From contig NBAY01000089.1 of assembly GCA_002794775.1 (NCBI GenBank), positions 1 through 64,000 of the forward strand: 64,000 nt of DNA. The letters run 5' to 3'. Under the pieces are notes generated by a model. It saw nothing but the letters and a program-made list of their open reading frames with translations, ran no database searches and was not told where the DNA came from. This DNA is from Porodaedalea pini (Eukaryota; Basidiomycota; Agaricomycetes; Hymenochaetales; Hymenochaetaceae). Below are positions 42,980-55,416 of the stretch, in pieces. The translations under genes were made by a program, and so were the position numbers. Position 1 is the first letter of the stretch, and every line of letters begins with the position of its first letter.

Positions 42980-43529
42980 CTTCCCTGTACACCACGAAAA
43001 CAGACATCCTTGGTCGTAATCGTACCTAATCCCTTCCCTGTCGCTTTCCCACATTTCCGTCCTCGTTCACTGCGTGCTTGTGGTCCATACTGCATCTGTT
43101 GCTGCTTGTCTGAGCTGGCCGTGTTGGTGTAGCTGAACCGTGCTCGCGGTTTGACTGATGAGCGTGTATATAGACCAAGGGCTCGCATCCTGAGGGAGCC
43201 GCCGTGCAAGGAATACGTGGCGAGCGGGGTGAGCGATTCCACGCCAATGCGGCAAACGAGCAAGTTTGTTGTTGTTATGTATTGGCACGTGCGCAGCACT
43301 TGAGTTGGCTCTCAGTTCTCTCAGTGAATTATGTTTGTTCTCGCTAATTTAAATATAAAACCATTATTGTATGTTATTCACCAAATAATTTTTTCGCGTA
43401 ACAATAAGCACAAGAAAGGAGAAGGAGCAAGAAAGGGTCATGGCATGGTTAGGGGTTTTTTTTTCGAGTGAGCGGGGAGCGATTATTTGTCAAGAAAAGA
43501 TTCAAAAATGGTACCCTTGCCCGTAACAA
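42980..43529. other. Non-coding sequence inside the left TIR
   Basis: Nothing recognised in these 550 bp. The stretch is AT-rich near 43330-43420 and probably holds the 3' UTR of the minus-strand gene that ends at 43530. Confidence 0.3.
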
Positions 43530-44993
43530 TCAGTCACTATTCTCATTGTCATCGTTGCCGCTGCCACCGCCGCCGGACTCCCTTTCATCTGCTTCGTCGT
43601 CCTCGTCATCTTCTTCGACTTGCACCACGGGTTTTTTACGACGTCGCGGGATAGATGATTTGCAGTATGGGCCACGAGCGACTCCTTTGTCAGAACGCGT
43701 GCGTTTCGCTTTCTTAGCAGGCAGCTCGCTCGATGACGTTTCGCTGAGGGCCTCTATTTCACACAGTGAAAGGTGTTCCCACTTGCACATACCATCATGA
43801 AGATTTTCAAGAACATTCTTCAGATCCGCATTGGACATGCTGTCAAGACTGAACGATAGGTTCGAAGGCCAGCCGACAAGTTTCACCTTGTGCTTCCTGA
43901 CTATCTGCTCCTCGTAGTTCGCCCAGCTCATATTGAGTGTTTCGATACCGGTAATAGATCCTTCATATACAATAAGTCAAAGAATAGCATTCCTGATAAA
44001 ACAATACTTATGAAGTTCATCACGAACAATCAAATGAATGTCGCCTTTCTTGTCAATCTGTCGCTTAGAATTGTTGTCCTTAGCAGCCGCAGCAGCGAGT
44101 CCCTCGAGCCCTGAGGTTGCAAATCCCTCGTATGAGTTGACGAGAGCATTTACTGACATGTTGAGTCCAGTCTCCAAGAATTTTTTGGAAACATTATCGA
44201 CATGGATGACGGGCGCATGGGACCCCAGTGGGGAGGTTCTGATGATAATACATATCGCAGAGGTACCGGCTCGTTTCGAAAGAGCTGTTAGCTAGAATGA
44301 TATTAGAATGGATGTAAACACGATTAATAAACAAGAAACTTACCTCAGAGATGATGTGCTCGCTCGTATGGCGAACACTCTGACCGACAGACCTTTGGGA
44401 ATTATGCGAGAGTGCGGTCTTCTTCGAGCGGTAGTCATCGAGGAGTTGGATAATGTTCTGCTTCGTTTCTTCATCAAGGCGTGACCATGAGGCGTATCGC
44501 TCGTTCTCTGGCAAGTTCTGTATGTCTCGGAGTTTTGTCCTTGCTCCTTCATTGATGCTGCTAAGGAAGTCTTAATAAAATAGTCTGTCAGTTAATATAC
44601 AACCACCATTATTACTATCAGCTTACCTTCATCTCATGACTGAACGGCCTTGAAATGGTTGAACGCATTGTAAGAGTTCACTTTGCGAACGGATTTGAAT
44701 GCGGTCGTAGCCAGTGCCTTTTGCTTGAGCAGATCGGGACGTTCATTATGCTTGCTTGAGATACCGGCCAGAGTTTCCTTGTGTCGCTCCAGTTCCAGAT
44801 GGATGTCGGTCCAAACAGCGAGTTTTTTCTTGACTCGCACGTCCCTGGCCTCTGCGCGCTGTGCAGACGTCAGATTATTTTTTCTAGAGCGCTTGAGACT
44901 GGAGGCGGGTTTGCTCATCTCGAGTGCAACTCTCGTGGCAACATTGGCGGGATCCAATGTCGCGGACAGAGGGACATCAGGAGTCGCTGGCAT
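43530..44993 (-). CDS. KDZ passenger gene Y, unknown function
   Basis: I do not recognise a named domain. Exons join as follows: MPATPDVPLSATLDPANV... (from 44993); then ARTKLRDIQNLPENERYASW and DEETKQNIIQLLDDYRSKKT after an intron; then a Gly/Ala-rich helix region and QIDKKGDIHLIVRDELHK; then, after a short intron, EEQIVRKHKVKLVGWPSNLS. The tail is basic then strongly acidic (VEEDDEDDEADE). I recall a similar K-L-V-G-W-P segment in unnamed agaricomycete proteins, but cannot verify it. An in-frame TGA near 44640 (probably CGA before) may inactivate the gene. No TET/JBP, ATPase or protease motif is visible. Confidence 0.5.
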
Positions 44994-45391
44994 GTGAGGG
45001 GACTATGGGGGAAGTTGGGTGAATGTCCATCGCTGGGAGTTTCTTTGATTTTTATTGTTTGCTTTGCGATCGGTTTGTCTTTGTGCTGTCTGTCAAGAAT
45101 AATTATAGCGCACCGGAGAGGGAAACTGAACATACTCATCTCATTATATTAAATCAAAATCTCGGTACTACATACCGACAAAGGTGCATTTGCGCAGGGC
45201 AGTAAGACATTTGCAAAAAGAAAATGCAGAGAAGATATTCAAGGATCAGCACAGTAGATGCAAGACGCTCAATGGCGAGCCAGAGCTAACAACTCTGTAC
45301 AGCAAGAAAAGCGATCATAGAACACAAACAGTTCAAGAAGTATCAGTTCACAGACATCGAGGTAGACAGAGTCTTCACGCGAGTCCGTATC
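44994..45391. other. Intergenic region between passenger genes Y and X
   Basis: About 400 bp without a convincing gene; it should hold the promoter of gene Y (minus strand). Confidence 0.3.
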
Positions 45392-46884
45392 TCAGCTGCC
45401 GAACGTACGATGACCGGACGAGCCAGCTTCGCTCGGACCAGGACGACGCCTCCTCGAAGTCGATGATTTCCCCTTTTTACCTAGCGATGAGTGAACTGCG
45501 GGTTCTTCCTCATACGACTGCCGGGGAAAGGGATCGTTCTGGCCATGATACGGAAACAGCGCTGGTCCGTGCGGGCTGAAGAAGACACCAGGCGACTGAG
45601 CTTGACCAGACTGGTGACGGCGGCGTGAAGGCATCGAAGGTGCGACATGCTGCTGCTGTGGCGGCGGGGAGGGCATGTAGAATCCGCCAGGGAGGAAGAC
45701 AGCTCCCATCGGTGCAGCATACGGCATAAAGGCTCCATTCGCGTACCTGTCGCTCACGACAGTCGATGCATACTGAGTTGACCGTTCATCATCGTCAAGG
45801 CTGTCCTCATCGTCTGCGGGCGTCGACGCTCTCGCTTCGGGCTTTGTGACGACCGAGTACTCTGATTCGACTTTCTCGAGACATTCGAGATCCTCCAGCG
45901 TAGGAGGGAGCATCTTCTGCCACATGTCCACTGAGGATCGAGAACGCAGAATGTGCGCAGCGCGGCCAGGAGACGCAGTAGGAGTCTGAGGCTTCGTCTC
46001 TGCAGCAGGTCCCGATGCAATCGACATGCTCTGAGCAACTTGCGTGCCGATGTTGAGCGAGTCTTTTGCTAGCGAGAATGGGTGCACATCAGAAGCGTCG
46101 CGCGTTAGCCCAACCGACTGGATGACGGGAAGAGGCCTGTCTGGCCCAAGGTCCACAGTATTCAACTTGAAGAAAATAAGATAATGAAAACTAAAATACT
46201 AGAGACAGACGTACCTGCTTGACCACGGAACAAGAGTGCCCTCGCCGAACCAGAGAGTTGTTGATGTAGTTCACCAGCGCTCGAGCATAACGCTCACAAA
46301 AGACTTCGGTCTCGGCTCTAAATCCTGCATCGTCGCGAAGAATGTGAGGCAGTCGTATATCAATAAAGTCTGTCGCATTTTCAGATGTGACGCCCCTCCT
46401 GAGCTTGCTGATCTGATCGATGTTGACAGTAATGTTGAGCTGCACGACCTCCTCGGTATGTTCACGCATGATAATCTGATGGATCTATCAACAATAGAAA
46501 GCGAAAAATGAGTGAAGACTACGTCACCATTCCTTCTTGGACCTTTGCGTTATGGGCACGCGCTTTAGTGCGGAGGTCCTTATTGTTGATGAACCCAGGC
46601 GCGGACTTCTTCTCGACGCTTGATGCGGAGTCTTGGCCGTGGTTGTTTGCATAGCTGAGAATCATGTCGTAGAAGGCACCCTTCTGTTGCGCGGTCACAT
46701 TGCTGTACTCCTGCATCTTCATGTAGCAGACGTCCTGGCTTTTTTCAAACCGAAAATTCGGTGTGTCCGGTTCAGCGAGTCTCGAAAACAGGTCGATGGT
46801 GTTTTGAATCTCTGTGTTGCTGGTGTCCGTTATATAGGCCTTGTTGAGGCCGCAGCGACGATTAAAAATGGTCCGAGGTGCCAT
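45392..46884 (-). CDS. KDZ passenger gene X, unknown function
   Basis: Not recognised. Three minus-strand exons: about 46884-46535 (start MAPRTIFNRRCGLNKAYITD), about 46490-46215 (HTEEVVQLNITVNIDQ; TDFIDIRLPHILRDDAGF; YARALVNYINNSLVRRGH) and about 46165-45392. An intron with GTACGT donor and TTCAAG acceptor separates exons 2 and 3. The last exon is disordered: acidic DDEDSLDDDE, a Pro-rich stretch around SPPPQQQH, and a Ser/Arg/Pro-rich basic end. About 465 aa in total. All exons are open, unlike the retroelement genes nearby, so the gene may be intact. Confidence 0.5.
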
Positions 46885-48397
46885 ATGAGAGATGGGAGAC
46901 GACCAGATGACAGTGATGGTTGATGATAGGAGTCGTGGCACGCCCAGGGAACCGAGAAGCAAACTGAGCTATTTGTTGCTGTTTGACTGAACCTTCATGA
47001 TTCTAGATTTGTCATGAGCTGTGCACGATATTTTGTGGATTTTGAGCCTTGCGATTGACGGAAATAGCACTTGAGAGTCACTCAATAGCTCATAGAAGAG
47101 GCGATGCATTTAGTTGGTCATCCGCAGTACTAGTGTAGCTGACCAATTCTAGAGATCCATTACAAGCAGTACGACTCTTGAAAAATAGACCTTGGGAGCA
47201 GGACAAACGGAAATCCGATGGAAACAGAGCAAAGAGGCAAGCAAGCGACAAGCATATGGGAGCCTGCTTGAGAGAGTCGACTCTTGTTTACGCTGATTGA
47301 CGCAGATCAGCTTGTTAAGCAAGAGAACTCAAAAAGTCTAATTAATATAATGCCCAATAACCCTGTGGCTCCAAATTTACACCGAGCTCCCGAATCTTCA
47401 CAATATTAATGCACACCCAATTATATAGATTATCAAGTACATTGTTTTCTTTGGAAGGATAGTGTAGACAAATTTGTAGCTCCCCTTGTGTGATAGCGAG
47501 ACATGTATTCAACTTTTAATTGCCAATATCAAGGAGACACGATTCTGCTGAACTTATAGAAATAAAATAAATACTTTCGGTTCACCAATTCACTTTTAAA
47601 AGTTTACACACGTAGAATACATACCTTAGGGTGTAAACAAAAAGTTTGAAGATTGCAGCGGCTCAATTTCGTAGTTTATTAGCGAAACACTGTCTTTTAC
47701 TCATGAATAACCAGATTTTTGGTGAATCTCAACGTTCTTGACTTCACAGTATTCCGTATATTGGCCCAGATATTCTAGAACTTCAGTAGAGTATATATAT
47801 TACATATATAAACATAATTCAAGTGTTAGATTTTGAGTTACAATGAAATTTGCTGTGGATATTAGCTTGATTTCTCAGATTCAATTTGAAAGTATGTATG
47901 TGCATCGAAAACATGCTGAGAATGCATGTTTTCAGGAACACGTACTTTGAGCATTTCTGCGGAGAATTGGGAGCTCTCACAATTTTCTACCATCTGATAT
48001 GTCCTAAATACAAAAGGAATGAATGCATTTCATGCAGTCGATCGAGCTGCATAAAATTGTCTCTAGACCTGTGGCGGAACAGAAGTTAGGTGGCCGGAGT
48101 TCAAGATAAACAGCTTTTAAATTGATTGGCTAAAAATTGGCCCTTGAAAATCTAGAGTATGAAAGTAGCAATAGTATATAAAACACTTACAAATTTTTGT
48201 ATCCATAGCGGTCGTGTGGGAGGTACGGAAAATTAAAACATTCTGCAGAGTGGACTTTTCCATGCCCAAGATGGCCGAACAACCTTTCGCTGCCAATCAT
48301 GACACGCCGTTGGCCACAATATTGATTATTTTCCTTCACCCTTCTCCCTTCTAATTTTCTTTTGAGGCATCAAGAAAAGTATTTATTGTATACAATA
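46885..48397. other. AT-rich region between gene X and the transposase gene
   Basis: 1.5 kb without a recognised gene or repeat; only short chance frames. AT content rises from about 47300. It probably includes the gene X promoter and transposase 3' UTR. Confidence 0.35.
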
Positions 48398-51300
48398 CTA
48401 AATTAAAGAATAATTGTACCGCTCGTAAATAGAAAGAACATTGAAGGCAGATGATAGCGCAGCTAAGTCAGTGTTCTTGTCGTCTTCCTCATCTCCTGCA
48501 TCTTCCTCGTCGTCTATTCCAATATCCGAGGGTAACACAGCTACATCCACTTCCATCTCTCCCTCGGCTGCTGTATTCTCCGCCTTTGTGAGCGTACGCA
48601 ATGGGCTTCGATCGCCTGTGAACTCCTTCCAGCTTTCGATATACAACAGTCAGCGTATATGCAATTGGTTCATGGCGTGACGAAGTGCGTGCCTCTTGTT
48701 TAGCTGTACTGCGAGAAGTGGGTTGCTTACCTTCAGTTCAGCGGCTACGTTCTCCATCCGTACTTCTGAGTCAATGATGTATGTGTGAAGGCAACGTATT
48801 TCGATATTTAGACGCTGAAGTTCTTCACGCGATCGCATTAGCTTGAAGTACTTAATTGACGCGTTACATTCGGGTTCGCAAGTCCACGGCTTTTCGTTGA
48901 TATTGTGGCGGCTTAGGCAAAGGATGTCGAATTGGCTGATAAAGACATATTTGAGCACCGTTTCGAGCTGAAGAGTCGGACGACCCAAGCAGGAGGCAGC
49001 TTCGTTGTAAACCTTCACAGCTGACGTGACAGCTTTTGATCGAGCCTTCAATGCCTTGCAGATATGTTTCCTTTGCTTATATCCTTCTCGAGCCATCAGT
49101 CTTGCAAAAAAAGGTTTTAAAATAACATTAACTAACCAGTACTGGCTAGGTTCATTTTACCCAGTTCGAAAAGCCGAGACATAACTTGGCCCTCAAGAGA
49201 ATCAATGGCCCTGTCGAAGTTTTGTTCTGCTAGTGTCTTGTCGACGCGTTTCCAGTCCGCACTGCCTACAGTCCATCGACTTGTAATGTTCAGTTTCTGC
49301 TCAAGCGCACGAGCGGCAGATTGTAGGGCCAGGAGCGAGTCCAGCCCTCGTACGTTCGCACTTTCAATGCGCTGTGTCTCTCGCTGATCCGTGTCATAAT
49401 CGGTAATCCCGTCGTCAAAATGCTGGGGGTTCAACCGGACCCATCGCGTAGTACAGTTGTCATACCTGCTCCTAGGGTAAATGGTTAGCACAAAGAAAAA
49501 AAATCTACGTGTAGGTCTCGTAATGTAGTGGGCATTAAGTGTAAAGTTCGGTAGAGAAAGACTTACTTTGCAACTGCAAGTTTCTTTAGCACATTGACAT
49601 ATTCCATCTCGGCTGCCTCGACTTCGTTTGGTTGATGAGACTGCAGAGTCTTCAAATATTGAAGCTCCTCGGCATGCCATTGTTCGAATATTTCGTCCGA
49701 CATAATCTTGAGTTGTGCCTTGGCTTTTGTGAGCTCTTGCGTCAGGTCCTCGATGTTCCATAGTGCCTGCTTGTAGTTGTTGATCAAAAAATGTGCTACA
49801 TCGCATGTAAGTATGTTTTTCATGTACGAAGCGAGAGTAACTTACTTAGTTCAGCGTACTTATCTGAATTCCATCGGTGAAAGTGACGAAGTATCGTCTG
49901 CCTCTGATGAAATTTCGACGCGTGGCGTGTAACAGCGGCCATGCGGTTTGATTCGGAGAAGACCCTCTCACACCCTTCAAAGTCCTCTAGCCCGGTCCCT
50001 TCGATGTACTGAGGATGCCATTGGAGCTGGCATACACGGCAGTGCGCATGTCCATGAAATGCACCACAGCAAAAATTGCATCCCTTGTTTTTTATCTTCG
50101 GGCCGACGAGCTTGCTGTTGTTCGCGGTTACTGAGAAACCGCAGCCGATGTCGTACCCAGCCATAAGCCTATCTCCGAAGATATCTCCGAAGATATCTAT
50201 TAGCTTGCTTGTCAATGCGAGAGGGTATTTAGCTCTGTGAATAATCTTAGTATCAGTATTTTTCTCAATTTATGTGACTTACAATTCTCCACTTCGAATC
50301 ATGTCGCATATAAGGAGAACGACACCGTGACGGCATGCTGCGGTAAATATTCCAGTCTTGTCAAACGTGCCCCACACCTTCTTCTTTGAGTCTTCTGAAA
50401 GGTTTGCCCAGCGATCGACGCATGGCGTCTTGGTGTCCATGCCGTCGACAGGTGAGCCCTCTTCACAAATGTCTACCAGCTTCGCGGGATCCATAGCGAT
50501 AGCAGACTGATCGACCACCTGCACTTCTGATGGTGTTGTAGTAGGCGCAGCGTTTATATTCCTTACCTCCGTTGCGGAGGGCTTGGTCTGCATGGTGAGA
50601 GTTAATAAAGTATAATTCATATTAGTCTATTTCCTTACCTTCGCCGTCAATGTCTGTTTCTTCACTTCATCTTTGTACATGTCGACGGTCCATGACTCAA
50701 CAAATATATGCGACTGCCGAGTACGATTGTCCGGCATTTCAACATTCCGTATACCCATTGTGTTGCCTTTCTCATCAATGACTCGCCGTTGGATCATGTT
50801 CCGCTTAAGCGACTCGTTTCCGTCCATCGAAAAGAGCATGCTGAACCGGAGATTCTCTTCATTTGGAAGTTCTGTAGTACAACATGGGCACATGTCCTGA
50901 TAGCGAGATAGTGGAGTCGGGAAGAGCAGGCAGTCGAGCGCTGTATCGATCTTGTTTAGTACCTCTAAATAGACATCAAATGCATGCGAGAAAGACTTTG
51001 CATACGATGTTCGGTATGCAACCTTTACAACATTAGAAGATATGCATTGAATTGTTTATATTAACATTACCTTTTGAAGCTCGCACAAGCCGTGAATAAA
51101 CGGCTGAATACCCAGACTCGGGCACCTGCTGCTGATTGCTCGGTACGCTTCGAGAACCTGTACCGAGATCCCTGTGTTTGGGTGAAGCGGTGCGGTCGGA
51201 ATATAACCATGGCGGACCATGGTCTCTGTCAAAGCTTTCGATGTGTCGCGAGGAAAAGAAAGGTTCTTGCGGTCTACAAAAGAAAGTTAGCATCATGAAG

Positions 51301-52020
51301 AAAACTAAACCGCATAGAATAACGTACTAAACATGTCTATGCAGACGATAGGCTCATGCTGTTCAACATCCTCTTCTACGACTGGCGGACCATACACATC
51401 CCATGCAAGGTAAGCGTCATATAGACGGTCGTACAATGCCTCCCAGTGTTTGTTGGCATTTTCCGTACAATTGCGTGCGGACGCCCGAGAGTATCCCCTC
51501 TGCCTTTGCAAAGCAACTTGAGTCCTTTCACAACAAACTAAAAGCTGGACATACCTTTGTCGTACGTGCTCAGCATGAGCTTTCTGCCATCGCTCCTGTT
51601 CCTCCTCGTCCTCGTCTTCAAACTCTTCGTCACCGTCGTCCTCAATGAAAATGATCCGGTCCAATCTGCCAGTCGCAAGGCCCAAGAGTTCGTCTTCGAC
51701 CCAGTCAAGAACAACACTGTTGTCCGTGAAGCTCTCGTCCACTTCAAATCCACCTGGAGCGTCAATACGATTCTCTTGATCGGCCTGCGTCCTCTTCAAT
51801 TCATCGCGCAGTGCTATGGGAAACCTGAAATACAGTAGGCTCTATGTATAATAACAAACATACCTTCAAGTTCTCGTTTCTGTGCCTCTTGCACTTCATC
51901 CCGATCATTGTACGTTGTGCGAATGTGTTTCGTCTGTCGGGTGAAAACACCGAGCTCATCGTTGTGGTCGAAGAATGATAACTTTGCTTTCTTCGACCAT
52001 CTGAGTGCTGCTCTCAGCAT
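48398..52020 (-). CDS. KDZ transposase, multi-exon
   Basis: An RNase H-fold (DDE-type) transposase for the surrounding TIR element. In order on the minus strand: acidic N-terminal part (51799-51560), HWEALYDRLYDAYLAWDVYG, HGYIPTAPLHPN in a spliced exon, CPCCTTEL with MLFSMDGNESLKRNM (the D-G-N motif, first catalytic Asp), GYDIGCGFSV (second Asp), the family hallmark FHGHAHCRVCQLQWHPQYIE followed by GTGLEDFEGCERVFSESNR (zinc ligands, probable catalytic Glu), and HFHRWNSDKYAELSKLL. C-terminal exons are coiled coil and an acidic tail ending at 48398. About nine short introns are needed. The start is uncertain: an exon with GIHTHDMLRAALRW continues to about 52035, and more may lie up to 52350. 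No stop was seen in the core, so it may be active. Confidence 0.8.
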
Positions 52021-52511
52021 GTCGTGAGTATGAATGCCCTGGAACCAAGCGAGCCCAGAAAAGCCGGGAACTCTGGCGTGTACCCTGTTCGAACATTTTG
52101 TTAATTTGGCTGTCTTGCACTGGGAGTACTTCAGACTGGTCGAATGCTTCGAGGCGGGAGAAGGTATACTTGCTGAGATTACTGGTTATCTGATCTTGCT
52201 AGGCGAGCACCGCAATCGGCAAGCACAAGAATGCTTCGCGAACCTCGAGTCTCGGTTGTTTGGTTCAAACATCATGCACGTGACAATAGCCAGCGCATCA
52301 CTCTGCCTCGCCTCTACGATGGGAGACCAATAAACAATACTACTGGACGACAGACGTAGCATGAGCAGCAGCAGCAACCGCGCAACCAGCTAGTTGCATG
52401 CACGCACGCAAATGACGACAAGAAGATCGCCCGATCTTGGATGAGCACATGCCAGAGGCCGGAGAATGGCTTGGAGAGTATTAGTTGGGGATAGATATGA
52501 GTTTGCGGGGT

Positions 52512-52983
52512 GCAGGGCGGTATCGGATGGCATTGGCGGGTGTTGGTAAGAGTCGGCTGCATGCCAACTCGCTTTTCTCTCATATATAGCCTGTATAATA
52601 TTTTTGTATTTGAATTATAATATAGTACATAATTTTATCTAATTAATGCAAAAAAAATGAAGTAAATCAGTTAGGAATTGAGTGAGCTAGTTGAGCTCAT
52701 CGTGCGGCACGATGAGCTCGGGTGTTTGACGACACGCGTCGATGTGTGATCGACGTGCGTGATGAGGAAGGACCCGGCTATACCACATTTAGCAGGCGAC
52801 GCGCGTCGCCGGCGACCGGCGGGTCATGGTTGCTGGTGGTTAGGTCCCCGGTCACAAAGTCCTATGATTCAGCTCAGTATTGAGCTCAGTAAGTGAGAGA
52901 AACCCGAAAACCACCTAATTAGAGGGACTACAGGGGAGCAGTAACCCCTCTAATTAGATTCTGGGGTATATGTACCTTAGGTG
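52512..52983 (-). repeat. Right TIR of the KDZ element (472 bp)
   Basis: Reverse complement of 42508-42979 with only a few differences, several of them CpG changes. It ends GGGGTATATGTACCTTAGGTG less one base at 52983 and is followed by the 8-bp duplication. Confidence 0.9.
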
Positions 52984-53482
52984 ACGCCATCCCACGTGGT
53001 AGAAAGGGAGCGCTAGAAAAGGTGTATCAGAAGCGAAAACAAGAAAACAAAAACAAGCGGCACACCCAGGTAGCCCGCACATACGCCATCACCACCTCAC
53101 AACCATCCTCGCCTGACTTCTCGAGATCGTCCAATGCCAAGTTGAAGTCTTCCATACGTGACAAGAACGGATCATGCTGGATGAGACTCGGCGAAACAGA
53201 CTTGGCAGGAGGGACACCAACTTCCCCGGCGGTTTCCCCCTCTTCGCCCGCTTCTACACCCAACGAGGACGACGGCAGCTGCAATGGACGCAGGAGATCC
53301 ACGCTGACGAGCGCACCTCCCACGTCTCAGTTGCCGTCGTCAGGCTCCTGCAAAAGGGCCGGGGTCACTGGCACGTGATTGTCAGGCCCCAGCTTCCACC
53401 GTGGCGGTGTCAAAAGTCGATTCCCATCTTTGGGAGACACGGAGGGCCACGGGATGGGCTCGGGAGTTGTAGCAGTGTCCAT
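52984..53482 (-). pseudogene. Antisense accessory gene of element G, copy 2, 5' part
   Basis: Exon 1 begins at ATG 53482 (MDTATTPEPIPWPSVSPKDG) and runs through HDPFLSRMEDFNLALDDLEK to a GTGAGG donor near 53102. The exon 2 start follows a TTCTAG acceptor near 53015 and is cut at 52984 by the KDZ transposon. One in-frame TGA (after PDDGN) is CGA in copy 1. Copy 1 instead lacks one G, so the two copies have independent lesions. Confidence 0.6.
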
Positions 53483-54248
53483 CGAAAGGGTAAGGCGAGA
53501 TGGAGGAGGTGGTAGTAAAAAGTAGAGGGCGACACGTTTCAAAAATTACGACGATCTCTACCAACAACAATCACGCCCCCGCGATACCGGACCGGAACAA
53601 GCGCCGTGATCGCACTCAAGAAGCACGATGTGGAACCCGGTCATTTCAAGGTGACCGAAGCGCCTGAAACAGTTCTCGACGATCACACACCTCAAAAGCC
53701 AATCACACACGGATCCAGACCACACCTAATACAGCACAAACCCGCCGATCATTCACAACAAACCTAGGCACACACCGAACACCAGCAGCTGACTGCAAGC
53801 CCGCTCCTACCAAAAAGGAACCACAAGGCACACAACACGCAAATACTCAATGGAAAACATACACCAAAGAAAATAACTATGCCAAGCCAGAACCACCAAA
53901 CAAAAATCACAACTGGCAATACAGAGTCATGGACCGGTACCAAACACACGAAATACGAAATGTTGGACTAAAAGACACGCAAATCTGCTGATCGACCAGC
54001 CGCCGACCACGAAAATGACACTATCGCTGTCACAAATCACCCACTGAAGGACCCAATTGAAGCACGCGAACGAATCGCCCGAAACACGCAACAAATGCAA
54101 ACTCCGCCGACTGACGGCATGATCAATACAGAGAGGTCCACCCGATACAGACACACAAACGACTCAGGCGATGTAACTGTCCTTAAAAAGACACGCCGTT
54201 ACTGAAAGCGACAAAAAGAAAAAGAAACAACATCCGACCCTGCCCACA

Positions 54249-55128
54249 ATGGAAAGTACTGACATTACCCCTCCCCCACGCAATCGTCCTCAAGGGCATG
54301 GCATGCTGTATGCCCAACCCGACCCCTGGCGACCTCGCACTGGCCAACCCTCGCCCAACGGGTGTCTCGCAGATAGTCGTATACGACCTGGCAATGACCT
54401 CATTCGCCAAGTTCGCAGCGGAATTACTGTTCGCATTTGACAAGCTCATGCCTACAGACCCGACTCTGATATACGTGGCCTACACGTTCTGCACACCCGA
54501 AATACAAGAGCGACTCTCGCAGTCACCCGCACTCGCTGGAGGTTCGTGGTCTCAATTCTGCACCGCAGTCGCCATAGCCAGCCCCGATTGCGAGGGGCTC
54601 ACACAACTCGCGTACGAAGAAGTATACCGCACGGTGTTCAGATGGATCACGAGCAGGAAGGTGACCTCATACGAATCAGCCCTGACCCTCTCTCAGTTCA
54701 ATGCAGCAGCAACGGTGTCCTACGTCCAGCCGGCATACCTCAGCCAACTGTACGAAGCCCGCAAATCGCTGATTTCTGCAGAAGCCGAGCAGGCCGACTT
54801 TGCAGCGATGCTCAAAGATGCTGAGCAGGAGTGTACAGCACACGAAGCACAACAGTCGGCCCTTCAGGAAACAGCAATCTCGATGGCTCGCCTCGCTAAA
54901 ACCGCTTGGGAACAAGCCATCAAAGCCCACGAGCTACTCTCACAACTGGTCGGTCAACTAAACGAGCTCCACGTTGTACCGATCAACCTGGGCAAGCACA
55001 TGAACTTGATCGCGTCATGGAACGACTTCAATACGACATTCGCAGCCGAGTATGGAAGGATCGCACAGGAAGGATCAGTTATGACGGACGGGCAGGCTAA
55101 AGCTGAACACCCGGTGCATTTCTCTTGA
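54249..55128 (+). pseudogene. Element G accessory ORF A, copy 2
   Basis: Same protein as 14414-15292. One extra C in the run after MESTDITPP shifts the frame; from the ATG at 54298 the rest (276 aa) is open to the same C-terminus (HPVHFS). The helical region (LLFAFDKLMPTDPTLIYVAY) and the coiled coil (ARKSLISAEAEQADFAAMLK) are conserved. Substitutions against copy 1 include many C/T and G/A changes. Confidence 0.7.
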
Positions 55129-55316
55129 AACCCCCCTGACTCAATCGCCTCGTGTTACATTAGGCAAAATAGAGTACCCCTCCATTTCCTTTAATAACAA
55201 AGAACCCCGTTTTCATTTGACAACAGACACCGACCCTCTCTATTTTTACTTTCTCTCTGCCCAAAAAAAGTTTTTTTTTACACTGAACATCGCACTAACT
55301 AATAACCCCAAGTCTC

Positions 55317-55325
55317 TATAAAATA
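55317..55325 (+). promoter_or_regulatory. TATA box of ORF B, copy 2
   Basis: TATAAAATA, 100 bp before the ORF B start, in the same context as copy 1 (AGTCTC before, CCCCCTCC after). Confidence 0.6.
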
Positions 55326-55416
55326 CCCCCTCCTTTTCATTCATTCAGAATCATCCGCTCTACAATATCCCCCTCTTGAATAATTCAACTTCGTTCCTCT
55401 TCACCCTTCACCAACC

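Larger units (their letters stand above)
42508..52983 (-). mobile_element. KDZ (Kyakuja-Dileera-Zisupton) DNA transposon, 10,476 bp
   Basis: Terminal inverted repeats of 472 bp start CACCTAAGGTACATATACCC at both ends. The target duplication is ACACCATC (42500-42507) and ACGCCATC (52984-52991), 8 bp with one CpG change; copy 1 has the empty site GGAAACGCCATCCCAC at about 13147. Three minus-strand gene models lie inside: the transposase and two unrecognised genes. TIRs differ at only a handful of sites, so the insertion is recent compared with the host element. Confidence 0.9.

Noticed and set aside
42508..52983. TET/JBP dioxygenase as KDZ cargo.
   Set aside because: Looked for H-x-D and the distal H...R pattern in genes X and Y; nothing convincing.
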